DNA of 34,309 bases from a virus, in IMG/VR virus record IMGVR_UViG_3300048908_000475, positions 1 to 34,309 of that record; one strand, written 5' to 3'. Position 1 is the stretch's first letter. Each line of letters opens with the position of its first letter. Made by a program: the position numbers and the translations under genes. The notes beneath the pieces were generated by a model. The model was not told the origin of the DNA. It saw nothing but the letters and a program-made list of their open reading frames with translations, and did not search any database. This document shows, piece by piece, positions 21,971-29,399 of this stretch.

Positions 21971-22675
21971 TTACGCGATTTCGGCCACGTAATAGAAGGC
22001 GTAGTTGTCCGACGGCATGGCATAGATGTTGCCCTTGCAGTCGAACGTCGCGATCTTTTCGGAGATGTAGCCGACGTTGTCGGGCGGGTTGATCTGCGCG
22101 CGCGGCAGAATCACCTGATAGTGGTTGCCGTAGGTGCCCGCGCCGACGAACTGCCACAGCATGTTCTTGCGGCCTTGGTTGCCCATCTTGGCGAGCCGGT
22201 TCGGTGCGGTGCCGGTGATGACGCCGTAATTCACCAGAGCCAGGTTTTCCATCGTGAACTCGGTCATCTTGACCGAGAAGCCGCCGCCCAGCTTGGTCAT
22301 CGCCGAGAAGTCCTCGACGACCGCGCCGGTGCGCGAGGTGTAATGGTCCTCGATCTCGGGCTTCAGGTTGACCTGGAAGTCCTCGACGTTACCGACATCG
22401 CTCGGGGCGACATAAGCCCACGTCACGGTGCCGTCGGTGATCGACGAGGTGGTGCCGGTCGGGCCACCGCTCGAGGCCGAAGCGCCGCCCGTGGTGCAAT
22501 GATAGACCTTGATCGGCAGCACCGGCGCGACGGCGGCCGGGTCGAAGTTGATCACCGCGTCGCCGATGGCGTAGGTCGTCAGCGGCTGCCACATATTGAT
22601 GAGGGAGTAGCCGGTGAGGGCGCTGACGACGCCCTTGCCGATCATATAGTTCTGAGGACCGACGATCATCGTCAT
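21971..22675 (-). CDS. major tail tube protein with an inserted beta module
   Basis: 234 residues, ATG 22675, GGAG about eight bases upstream. Residues 1-26 and about 95-234 look like one tail tube domain; GVISVKMTEFTMENLALVNYGVITGT-like helical/strand sections near 134-158 are typical. Between them (about 27-90) sits a Trp-Q-P-L-T-T-Y-A-I-G-D-A opening and a YHCTTGGASA...TDGTVTWAYV block, matching the module repeated in the spike and hub proteins. The gene follows the tail terminator and precedes the chaperones, the normal place of the tube subunit. The insert would hang off the outside of the tube. Confidence 0.8.
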   Translation of the reverse strand: MTMIVGPQNYMIGKGVVSALTGYSLINMWQPLTTYAIGDAVINFDPAAVAPVLPIKVYHCTTGGASASSGGPTGTTSSITDGTVTWAYVAPSDVGNVEDFQVNLKPEIEDHYTSRTGAVVEDFSAMTKLGGGFSVKMTEFTMENLALVNYGVITGTAPNRLAKMGNQGRKNMLWQFVGAGTYGNHYQVILPRAQINPPDNVGYISEKIATFDCKGNIYAMPSDNYAFYYVAEIA

Positions 22676-22695
22676 TTTTAGGCTCCATCTGGGGG

Positions 22696-22740
22696 AAGGG
22701 CGCGTCTCACGACGGGCCGGACGCCCTTGCCGAAGGGGCG
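22696..22740 (-). promoter_or_regulatory. three-arm hairpin element before the tail tube gene
   Basis: In leftward RNA three segments can pair in two exclusive ways: CGCCCCTT (22740-22733), AAGGGCG (22728-22722) and CGCCCTT (22702-22696). The middle arm can pair with the first (short loop) or with the third (19-base loop, 7 bp). It ends about 20 bases before the tail tube start. The same design lies before the major capsid gene. Looks like an attenuator or translation control; untested. Confidence 0.5.
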
Positions 22741-22780
22741 AATCTCAAAGGCGGCGCCCATCAGGACGACGGACGCAAGG

Positions 22781-23227
22781 TCAAAGCTTGCTGGGATCGA
22801 AGTGATAGAGAATCGTAACCGCGAGGCCCATTTCGCCCTCGCTCGAAGCCAGCGTTGTGAGGTCCGTGGCGCAGCCTTTGTAGCGAACCGTGCCGTTGCG
22901 GCCGATGATCCCGGGCAGCACCGTGTCGGCAAAGAGCGCCTTCAGGAAAGCGGCGCGCAGCGTGTTGAGGCTAGTGCCGATGTCCTCTGGCGTCGCGCCG
23001 AGCGAAATGACGATCTCTGGTCGCGCCTCCATCATGGCGTGGCCGAGCTGCTTCCAGACATTCTCGGTCTCGGCGCCCTCGCTTTCGTGAGCGTCGAGAA
23101 TGTAAAGCGCCGGGCGCAGGTCGGCGTCCGGCTGGATCGATCTGTTGCGGTAGACTTGCTTGAAGACGCCGGCGTTTGCGGCGATTTCGACGAGCTGGGC
23201 GAGGAGCTGTTCGCGAATGTCGGTCAT
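22781..23227 (-). CDS. tail terminator-like protein
   Basis: 148 residues from ATG 23227, which overlaps the previous stop as ATGA (a GTG three codons earlier is less likely). N-terminal helix MTDIREQLLAQLVEIAANAG followed by VFKQVYRNRSIQPDADLRPALYILDAHE, the layout of lambda gpU/SPP1 gp17-type tail terminators. The end, EMGLAVTILYHFDP, is a strand as in that family. It lies directly before the tail tube. Identity by pattern and place. Confidence 0.7.
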   Translation of the reverse strand: MTDIREQLLAQLVEIAANAGVFKQVYRNRSIQPDADLRPALYILDAHESEGAETENVWKQLGHAMMEARPEIVISLGATPEDIGTSLNTLRAAFLKALFADTVLPGIIGRNGTVRYKGCATDLTTLASSEGEMGLAVTILYHFDPSKL

Positions 23228-23415
23228 GAGACACACACCCCGCCTTCAGCGACGCAGATCAATTTTCGTACGCGACGACGCCCTCGCTTGCAGAAGCGTG
23301 AGAATTCACGCCAGGACATCCCCTTCGGCCGAACGAGTTTTTGTCGTTCGACAGTTTCGATGACGTCGCCGACGCGATAATTCGCGCACCGCGTCCATGG
23401 TGAGGGTTCGATCAT
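23224..23415 (-). CDS. small basic hypothetical protein, 63 residues
   Basis: ATGA overlaps at both ends (start 23415 with the previous stop, end with the next start) show it is translated as part of the head-tail joining set. It is Arg/Lys-rich (RGRRRVRK near 44-51) with three Cys, and no membrane span. Function unknown. Confidence 0.6.
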   Translation of the reverse strand: MIEPSPWTRCANYRVGDVIETVERQKLVRPKGMSWREFSRFCKRGRRRVRKLICVAEGGVCVS

Positions 23416-23804
23416 GACTGTGGAATCAGCTCGAGCAGGATTTCGCCTGCGGCGGTCCGCCAGGACGGGACCGGCTTGAACTCGCCGAGATTGGACTTCC
23501 AGGATGGATCCGGCTTGTCATGGGGCACGGCAATGCGCAGGGGCGCGCCATTGAAGATAACGTTGAGGTCGACCAGATCGGAGCGCTCCAGGCCAAGCGC
23601 AGCGACGGCGGTTTGCATCACGGTCGCCATGATCTTCACTTTGCCGAGCACCGTGGGGCCGTCTTTGATGGCGATCTGTGCGCTGCGGTCGAGCGCCGCG
23701 AGCGAAACCATTTGGCGCGTTTTCGGGTGGCGAAAGGTCAAGGGCGAGGATGACGCGGCATAGAGCCGCGCCAGCATCCGCGTGACGCCGTCGGCGAGGT
23801 TCAT
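23412..23804 (-). CDS. head-tail joining protein candidate, 130 residues
   Basis: Start ATG 23804 overlaps the connector stop (ATGA) and its end overlaps the next start. Helix-rich N terminus, then SLAALDRSAQIAIKDGPTVLGKVKIM and a C-terminal beta part with many Pro/Trp. In HK97-type order, connector, stopper and terminator follow one another, so this is in the stopper slot. The sequence is not distinctive enough to name the family. Confidence 0.6.
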   Translation of the reverse strand: MNLADGVTRMLARLYAASSSPLTFRHPKTRQMVSLAALDRSAQIAIKDGPTVLGKVKIMATVMQTAVAALGLERSDLVDLNVIFNGAPLRIAVPHDKPDPSWKSNLGEFKPVPSWRTAAGEILLELIPQS

Positions 23805-24478
23805 GCGATCACCGGCACGCGATAGTTGTCGAGCAGATCCGCGACGTCGGGCGAAAGATTGCCGTCGCCGGATGGAACGAGATATTCGACGCTGTAAACG
23901 CCTTCGGCCTTTTCGGCTTTGATCAGCGGATCGCGCTTGCGCTCAGAATAGCGGGTGTAAACCATGCGCCCTACCGCATCCTCGATATCGAATGGCAGAG
24001 TCGGTATGCCGGGAAATTGCGTCGCGTCCCAAGCAGGAAGCACGAAACCCGCCGCATAGACCACGATGACCAGAGCGCCACACCAGGTCCGGGTTCGGCC
24101 GTCGCTGTCGAGGCGCAACAGGCGCCCGTTGGCGGCGTCCTTGATAAAATCCGTTCCCTCGATCAGCGCGGTTCCGTCGACCGTGACGCTAGTCACGGCG
24201 GCGAGGGGCCAGCGCGAAAGCTGGATTGCCTGCAGATCGCGCACGATCATATGCGGCCAGCCTTCGCAGCTCAGCGAAACGCGATCCTGCACCGTTTCAT
24301 AGGCGAAGATGCGGTTGCAATATTGTTCGGCGGCGGCAGAGCATCGGCCGATGGCGCGGCCGAGAAAGGCGTCGTCCGCAGTTCCGGAGATGCCCCAATC
24401 GTCTTTCAACGTCGCGACATTGGCAAGCACATGATCGGCCGCCGGGGTAACGACGGTCGTGACGACGGCGCGACGCAT
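23801..24478 (-). CDS. head-tail connector (gp6-like)
   Basis: 225 residues, ATG 24478. The helical DDAFLGRAIGRCSAAAEQYCNRIFAYETVQDRV block (about 35-67) is the standard opening of HK97 gp6/phage connector proteins, followed by the region with LSRWPLAAVTSVTVDG (87-102) and a FxxDIEDAVGRMVYTRYSERKRDP helix (about 163-186), all characteristic of this family. It forms the ring below the portal. At 225 residues it is in the long-version range of the family. Confidence 0.85.
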   Translation of the reverse strand: MRRAVVTTVVTPAADHVLANVATLKDDWGISGTADDAFLGRAIGRCSAAAEQYCNRIFAYETVQDRVSLSCEGWPHMIVRDLQAIQLSRWPLAAVTSVTVDGTALIEGTDFIKDAANGRLLRLDSDGRTRTWCGALVIVVYAAGFVLPAWDATQFPGIPTLPFDIEDAVGRMVYTRYSERKRDPLIKAEKAEGVYSVEYLVPSGDGNLSPDVADLLDNYRVPVIA

Positions 24479-24482
24479 CGGG

Positions 24483-24629
24483 TTAGCCCTTGCTCTTGCC
24501 CGACGCCGGCGCGGCGGGTTTCGTCACCGGCGCCGGGGCCGGCTTGATGACGGCGGCGGGCTTGCCAATGGAGGCGGCCTGGCGCTCCGCCGGCTTGACG
24601 TCGCGCGTCAGATAGTCGCGCGCGCTCAT
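24483..24629 (-). CDS. small Pro/Ala/Lys-rich protein, 48 residues
   Basis: ATG 24629 overlaps the previous stop as ATGA; TAA at 24483, four bases before the connector start. After MSARDYLTRDVKPAERQAA it consists of Lys-Pro-Ala-rich low-complexity sequence to the end. Such short basic tails are seen in small connector-region proteins. Function unknown; the ATGA coupling at one end and tight spacing at the other argue that it is real. Confidence 0.6.
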   Translation of the reverse strand: MSARDYLTRDVKPAERQAASIGKPAAVIKPAPAPVTKPAAPASGKSKG

Positions 24630-24946
24630 TCGGCGGCTTTCGCCTGCAAGGCGGCTGCGAGCTCGCGCAGTTTTTCGGGCTTGGCGTTGGCGGGGATGTC
24701 GTCGCCCTGGCCGAGGATGAAGGCGCGGACTTCCTCGATTTCGGATTTTGCAGGGTCGAAGGTCAGCCCACGCGACGCGGGTTCGGCAGCGTCAGCGCCG
24801 CTGAGAATTTCGAGCGCGCCGGAGGCGCCCAGCATCTTGGCGCGGCCGGCGTGAAGCGTCGTCTTGTCGCCCGGCATGAAGGGCGGAACGTGCTTTTTGA
24901 ACTTGACGTTCAGAAGGTCGGGCATTTTGTTTTCTCGCGCGGACAT
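24626..24946 (-). CDS. hypothetical head-region protein with HeH/SAP-like end
   Basis: 106 residues from ATG 24946; ATG 24925 (MPDLLNVKF) is an equally good alternative. The N-terminal part is a small strand/turn unit, FKKHVPPFMPGDKTTL. The C-terminal IPANAKPEKLRELAAALQA (about 84-102) has the helix-extension-helix pattern that phages often use for nucleic-acid or protein contact. It lies between the capsid-side genes and the connector. No finer role can be given. Confidence 0.6.
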   Translation of the reverse strand: MSARENKMPDLLNVKFKKHVPPFMPGDKTTLHAGRAKMLGASGALEILSGADAAEPASRGLTFDPAKSEIEEVRAFILGQGDDIPANAKPEKLRELAAALQAKAAE

Positions 24947-24966
24947 GGGGCTCTTTCGCGATCAAT

Positions 24967-24995
24967 CGCCGGCGCGAGTCAGACTCGCGCCGGCG
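24967..24995. repeat. 13-bp perfect hairpin between head genes
   Basis: CGCCGGCGCGAGT (24967-24979) and ACTCGCGCCGGCG (24983-24995) are perfect inverted copies with a three-base loop. This is the strongest hairpin in the window. No T run follows on either strand. It lies seven bases after one gene and 21 before the next, in the middle of the head operon, and could be an RNA processing or stabilising element, a pause, or a transcription block that needs an antiterminator. Confidence 0.75.
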
Positions 24996-25002
24996 GGGAT
25001 CA

Positions 25003-25473
25003 TCAGGCGAGTTCGGGGATCGCGGCGAAGCCGGCGAACACGATCGACGCCAGCGTTTTGGACGTGTCGGTATTGGCGGCCGACAGGTCCGGCGTATGGG
25101 TGACGCGGATGTAGCGATAGGCGCTCGACAGATTGACGCCGGCGACCGTCGTGGCACGCACCGTGCCGCCGCCGCCGGGGCCGGTGGCGACGACGCCGGG
25201 CGCCGTGAACACCAGATAATCTGACCAGGTCGAGCCATCCGTCGAATGCTCGATCTTGAGCGCGGTGATCGACAACGTATTGGCCGCGCCGAGCACGGAT
25301 TCGGACAGGATGGCGACCTCGCCGCACTGCGGCATGTTGAGGGCGGCGCGATCGAGCGTGAGGCCGACGACAGAGGTGGCGTCGCCGGTCCCACCGGCGG
25401 TCAGGGAGGTGAAAGCCGAGGCGATGCGCTCGGCGACGACCGACGCGATGTCGGTCATGATGACGCGATTCAT
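25003..25473 (-). CDS. head protein candidate after the major capsid gene
   Basis: 156 residues, ATG 25473. The region AFTSLTAGGTGDATSVVGLTLDRAALNMPQCG (20-51) and HSTDGSTWSDY (77-87) form a pattern known from small proteins downstream of capsid genes in alphaproteobacterial phages and GTA-like clusters. It is beta-rich, with no enzyme motif. A head decoration or stabilising role is the obvious guess but is not shown by sequence. Confidence 0.65.
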   Translation of the reverse strand: MNRVIMTDIASVVAERIASAFTSLTAGGTGDATSVVGLTLDRAALNMPQCGEVAILSESVLGAANTLSITALKIEHSTDGSTWSDYLVFTAPGVVATGPGGGGTVRATTVAGVNLSSAYRYIRVTHTPDLSAANTDTSKTLASIVFAGFAAIPELA

Positions 25474-25501
25474 TTGGTGTCTCCGGAAAGGGGAATGTGA
25501 A

Positions 25502-25533
25502 GACGGCCAGGCCTTTTGCCGGGCCGCGCCGTC
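25502..25533. repeat. 6-bp hairpin between capsid and next gene
   Basis: GACGGC (25502-25507) pairs with GCCGTC (25528-25533), with further G/C pairing inside. On the leftward RNA it follows the capsid stop by nine bases. No T run directly after. Perhaps a protective 3' hairpin of the capsid message. Confidence 0.4.
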
Positions 25534-25542
25534 AGCTCAGGC

Positions 25543-26808
25543 TCACGCCCATTTGACGCCGGTGATGACGGCGGTCGCCTCATCGTGGCGGAGATGGAAA
25601 TCATGCTCCGCGATGGCGCGGATCAGGGTTTCATCGCGCTCATAGGCGTTGCGCTGGTTGCCGCCGGCGTCGGTATAGGAGCCGTCCTGCGACATGCCGA
25701 GCGACAGCGCGAGGGCGTCGAAGATGATCGCCTGCGACATGTCGGTCAGATAGATTTCGGTCTGGGTTCCGTCCGTCAGCGTGGTCGGAATCTGGGTCGT
25801 GGTCTTGAACGGATAGCCGCGCAGCGTGCCGTTGTTCACCATCTCGTCGCGATAGACGTAGAAGCCGTTCGAGTTCTTGAGGGTCAATAGGAACTGCTTG
25901 ATGCGCGGCGCGAAGAACCAGACCGGGCGCAGCATCGGCACATTGGCGTTTTCGAGCGCCAGGATGGCGTTGCCGAGTTCCTGATCGACCGTCGTCAGCG
26001 TAAAGCTGGCGTTGGACGCGATCAGATTGCCAGACAGCGCGATATTGCGCAGGCCGAGCGGCCAATCAGCAGTGCCGTCGCCGCGAATGAAGGCCAGATC
26101 CTCGGTTCGGGCGAGGCCGAGCACAACATCGTTCTGCACCAGGCCGTCCGTCGCCGGGCTGGCGTAGCGCAGGAAGTCGTTCGAGACCGGGACCAGCACC
26201 GTCAGCTTCTTGAAGGTCGCGACGATGTTGCCGACGGTCGGCTGCTGGGCTCCGGCCTTGGCGCCTTCCGCACCATAGGAGCCGGTCACGCCGCCGGTCT
26301 GCTTGCCCATGCGCATCGTGCCGCGCGGCATCGGGACCACGATCGGCTCCGAGGAACGCACCACGGTCGCCGGGCGCAGCAGTTCGACGATCTGATTGGC
26401 GAAGTCTTCCGGAACCATCGCGCCGCCGGCGGCGGCGGTCGAGGTGTTCAGCGCCTTGGTGATCGGGTGCTGCTCGCCATAGTTCTTTTCCGCCCATTGC
26501 GCGGCGAGCATGATGTTGCCCTGCGCGTGGTGCAGCGCCTTGACGAAGGATCCGACCGGATAGGTCTTTTCCTTGGCCTGCGGCTCGACAGTTGCGGCCT
26601 GACCTTCGGCCGGGAGAGCGCCGGCGGCGGCGGCAGCCTCGGCGCGCTTCATGACGCCGATCTGGGCGTCGACGCTTTTGACTTCGGTCTCGGCCGCGTC
26701 GAACTCGGCGATCTGCTCCGCCGTCATGGCGTCGGCGCCAGCGAGGACGGTCATTTTTTCAGTCAACTGCGCGCGCTTGGCGAGCAGGTCAGTCATCTTG
26801 ACTGCCAT
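25543..26808 (-). CDS. HK97-fold major capsid protein
   Basis: 421 residues. N-terminal helix with heptad character (about 5-60, LLAKRAQLTEKM..., EAAAAAGALPAEG) corresponds to the delta domain, which acts as an internal scaffold and is removed by the protease; the cut is probably somewhere around 105-125. Then the mature part: ALNTSTAAAGGAMVPEDFANQIVELLRPATVVRSSEPIVVPMPRGTMRMG (about 120-170) and the classic GDGTADWPLGLRN loop. Full length and gene order (portal, protease, capsid) fit this family. It has a control-like hairpin upstream at 26834-26876. Confidence 0.95.
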   Translation of the reverse strand: MAVKMTDLLAKRAQLTEKMTVLAGADAMTAEQIAEFDAAETEVKSVDAQIGVMKRAEAAAAAGALPAEGQAATVEPQAKEKTYPVGSFVKALHHAQGNIMLAAQWAEKNYGEQHPITKALNTSTAAAGGAMVPEDFANQIVELLRPATVVRSSEPIVVPMPRGTMRMGKQTGGVTGSYGAEGAKAGAQQPTVGNIVATFKKLTVLVPVSNDFLRYASPATDGLVQNDVVLGLARTEDLAFIRGDGTADWPLGLRNIALSGNLIASNASFTLTTVDQELGNAILALENANVPMLRPVWFFAPRIKQFLLTLKNSNGFYVYRDEMVNNGTLRGYPFKTTTQIPTTLTDGTQTEIYLTDMSQAIIFDALALSLGMSQDGSYTDAGGNQRNAYERDETLIRAIAEHDFHLRHDEATAVITGVKWA

Positions 26809-26833
26809 TTGAAGGCTCCTGATTTTAGAGGAA

Positions 26834-26876
26834 AAGGCGCGTCAACCCGACGAGCCGAAGCGCCTTGCCAAAGGGC
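26834..26876 (-). promoter_or_regulatory. three-arm hairpin element before the capsid gene
   Basis: In leftward RNA GCCCTT (26876-26871), AAGGCGC (26866-26860) and GCGCCTT (26840-26834) give two exclusive stems: first with middle (4 bp, CCTT/AAGG with a TGGC loop), or middle with third (7 bp, 19-base loop). The second one is followed by TTCC, a poor T run. It ends about 25 bases before the capsid ATG. The same design and partly the same words occur before the tail tube gene. Confidence 0.5.
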
Positions 26877-26909
26877 TATTGTGGCGGGCCGGCGCGAGCC
26901 GGTATGGGG

Positions 26910-27875
26910 TCAGGCATTCGCCCGAATTGCGGCGAGACGCGCGCGGCGGCGGTAATGCTCGATATTGGCGGATTTCTCGGCGCCACCGTCCGAACTGCCT
27001 TCGTCTCCGTCGTCATCGGATGCGACAGTTCCGAGCACGCTGGCCAGCTTGCCGCCGGCGCCTTCGATCAATTCGCAGGCGGCCATGATGTCGGCTTCAT
27101 TGGCGGCCGACAGGGCGCGGCCGGCCTTGGCGATGCGCGCAAAGCTCTTGAGTTTGATCGCCGTCGCCGCCTTGTCGGTTCCGCCGAGGCTGCTGAGCAT
27201 TTCGCCGACTTCCTCGGCGGTCATCGCGATCAGCGCCGCGCCAAGCTGATTGGCGGCTTCCGCGAGCATCGCCGGAACCTTCGACCCGTCGCCCTCGGCG
27301 TCGGCCTCCCATTCGGCCCATGACGCCATATAGCCGAGGCTCGACAGCAGCGAGGCGAGTTGGCCGACGTCGTAAAGGTCTTTGACCTGCATGGGCTTGG
27401 CGTCCTTGGTCACGGATTTCGCAGAACGCGCGACGATCAGCGCCTCGGCGTTGGCGGGGACCGATACGAAGGAGAATTCCATCAGTTCGGCCGCGAGATA
27501 TTTCAGGCCGCCGCCCTTGATCGGCTCGGCCTGCGTCGGATCGAAGCCGATCGAGGCCGCGTTGACGACTCCGTTCTTGATCCGCTTGTAAAGCTTGTCA
27601 GCGTCCGGGTCGTCGCCTTCGGGCGGGAATTGCACCAAAGCCTCGACGGAGTCGCCCTTGACGGCGATCTCGGCGCAGCGCGCCACCGGCGTTTTCGGGT
27701 CGTGATTCCACAGCACGATCGGATTGGCCTTATAGGCCGACAGATCGATGCCGCCAGGAATGACGATATCGCCGGCGCGATCGACGCTTGCGGTCGAGAC
27801 GACGACGCGAACCTGACGATCGCCGAGCCCTTCGGAATTTGCCGAAGCCTGGAAAAATTTGCGCTTGAGGGTCAT
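26910..27875 (-). CDS. prohead protease, HK97 family, with C-terminal extension
   Basis: 321 residues from ATG 27875 (a TTG at 27881 would add two). Protease core: VVSTASVDRAGDIV (26-39), catalytic His 58 in WNHD, KxIKNGVVNAASIGF (98-111), and Ser 135 in the ExSxVxVPAN motif (133-142). The core is about 160 residues as in the family; then comes another 160 residues of Ala/Leu/Asp-rich helix, ending in a short basic segment (HYRRRARLAAIRANA). That half looks like a scaffold, probably a protease-scaffold fusion. Confidence 0.9.
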   Translation of the reverse strand: MTLKRKFFQASANSEGLGDRQVRVVVSTASVDRAGDIVIPGGIDLSAYKANPIVLWNHDPKTPVARCAEIAVKGDSVEALVQFPPEGDDPDADKLYKRIKNGVVNAASIGFDPTQAEPIKGGGLKYLAAELMEFSFVSVPANAEALIVARSAKSVTKDAKPMQVKDLYDVGQLASLLSSLGYMASWAEWEADAEGDGSKVPAMLAEAANQLGAALIAMTAEEVGEMLSSLGGTDKAATAIKLKSFARIAKAGRALSAANEADIMAACELIEGAGGKLASVLGTVASDDDGDEGSSDGGAEKSANIEHYRRRARLAAIRANA

Positions 27876-27877
27876 CG

Positions 27878-29200
27878 TCAAAGCCTTTGGTCTTCGGCCT
27901 GAGGCCGGCCCGCGTCATCGGGCGCGCCACCCGCCGCCTGGCTGCCGGACGCGGCAAGATTGGTCGGCGCCAGCAGCCTGTCGCCATCGGGCTGCATCGG
28001 CAGGTTCGGATCGTAAAGCGACAGCGCCTGATTTTGCGTCAGCACGCCGCCGACGACGCCCTGGCGCGCGATCAGCATGCGGCCTGACGGCGAGGCGCGG
28101 AACAGGTCGGACAGATCGAAATCGACTTCCAGCCCTTCGAGATCGAGGCCGAAATGGAATTCAAGCCGGCGCTCCCATCGCGTGAATTTCGGCGACAGCG
28201 TGTTGTTGGTGTAATCGGCGTCCTGCGCCTCGATATTATTGTTGGTCGATCGGTCGGTTTTGGCGACCTTGTGCGGCGGGACACGGAAAAACCGGCAGAT
28301 GTCCTCGACCTGAAAGCCACGGCTATTCAGAAATTCGAGATCGACCGAGCTTAGGGACAAAGCCTGCGCCTTGAGTCCCTGTTCGAACACGACGGTCTTG
28401 CCGGTATTGGCGAGGCCGGCGTTCATCTCCTCCCATTCCGCCTTCATGCGTTTTGCGGCGTCGTCGGTCAGCTTGCCTTCGGTCGTCAGAACAACGGAAG
28501 GACGCGCGCCGTTCTGCATCCAGGCGCCGGCCTGCTTCTCCTGCCCGAGCGCCAGACCGATCGAATCCGCCGCGAAGCCGATGCGGCTTGACCCCATCAG
28601 CATGTTGAAGCCCAGATCCTGCATGTGGAACACATGCTCGGAGGGGACGCGGAAGCCCGCATAGGTCTGCGGCAATTTGGTCAGAATCGACAGCTCGAAC
28701 AGGCCGGTCGGCGCGAACTGATAGAAGATCGATCCGTCCGCCGCCTCAAGCACCGTGACCTTGTCGGGGTTCATCGGGATCAGCTCGGACGGATCGCCGC
28801 GGCGATCGCGCAGGACGATCGCGTAGGCGTTAGACTTCAGCTCTACCGCACGCTCCATCATGCCGGCGAACTGAAACCAGTCTTGCACCCGGTTGGGGCG
28901 CCGGAACAATTTCGCGAGCGGATGATCCGTAACCTGTTCGCGGCCGCCTGGCGCTTTGCGGCCATCGGAAAGAGTTCTATCCGGCAATGGCCGGTAAAGT
29001 TTCGGCTCGGCGCGCGCGACGTCTTCGGAAATGATGTTGACGCAGGCGAACACCGTCGAGCAGCGCATAGCCGTCGATTGGTTGACCGCGATGCCGCTCG
29101 ACGACTTGACCGAGCCAAGGAACGGAAACCACGCGCCGCCGCCGATATCGCCGGCGCCGCTTTTTCGGCGCGGCGTCATCGAGCCAAAAAGACCGCGCAT
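27878..29200 (-). CDS. HK97-type portal protein
   Basis: 440 residues, ATG 29200 overlapping the previous stop by one base (TGATG); a TTG one codon earlier is also possible. Family features: AVNQSTAMRCSTVFACVNIISEDVARAEPKLYR (about 38-70), HPLAKLF.RPN near 94-104, VFHMQDLGF, LALGQEKQAGAWMQNGARPSVVL in the centre, and DLEFLNSRGFQVEDICRFFRVPPHKV followed by EAQDADYTNNTLSPKFTRWERRLEF near the C terminus. This forms the dodecameric ring at the DNA-entry vertex. The order terminase, portal, protease, capsid is standard. Confidence 0.95.
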   Translation of the reverse strand: MRGLFGSMTPRRKSGAGDIGGGAWFPFLGSVKSSSGIAVNQSTAMRCSTVFACVNIISEDVARAEPKLYRPLPDRTLSDGRKAPGGREQVTDHPLAKLFRRPNRVQDWFQFAGMMERAVELKSNAYAIVLRDRRGDPSELIPMNPDKVTVLEAADGSIFYQFAPTGLFELSILTKLPQTYAGFRVPSEHVFHMQDLGFNMLMGSSRIGFAADSIGLALGQEKQAGAWMQNGARPSVVLTTEGKLTDDAAKRMKAEWEEMNAGLANTGKTVVFEQGLKAQALSLSSVDLEFLNSRGFQVEDICRFFRVPPHKVAKTDRSTNNNIEAQDADYTNNTLSPKFTRWERRLEFHFGLDLEGLEVDFDLSDLFRASPSGRMLIARQGVVGGVLTQNQALSLYDPNLPMQPDGDRLLAPTNLAASGSQAAGGAPDDAGRPQAEDQRL

Positions 29201-29391
29201 CAAGCCGCATCCTCATTTACATCGGACGGATCGTCTGCGCTCGCCTTGGCGAGCACGATGGCGCCGACAAGCGCAAAAGCGCCGCCGACAATGAACCCAG
29301 CGGCCGGCAGCACGAGCCACGCGCCATAGGTGATCGACGCCGCTCCGGCGAGACCGATCAGATCGCGCGCGATGACTGCCAAAACCGACAT
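29200..29391 (-). CDS. small two-span membrane protein
   Basis: 63 residues; stop overlaps the portal start by one base, start ATG 29391 is eight bases after the terminase stop. Two hydrophobic segments (about 3-24 and 26-49), then an acidic tail (SADDPSDVNEDAA). Genes in this spot between large terminase and portal are known in some HK97-type phages and are often unnamed. A holin-like or DNA-packaging-membrane role cannot be chosen from sequence. Confidence 0.65.
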   Translation of the reverse strand: MSVLAVIARDLIGLAGAASITYGAWLVLPAAGFIVGGAFALVGAIVLAKASADDPSDVNEDAA

Positions 29392-29399
29392 GGATGCCC

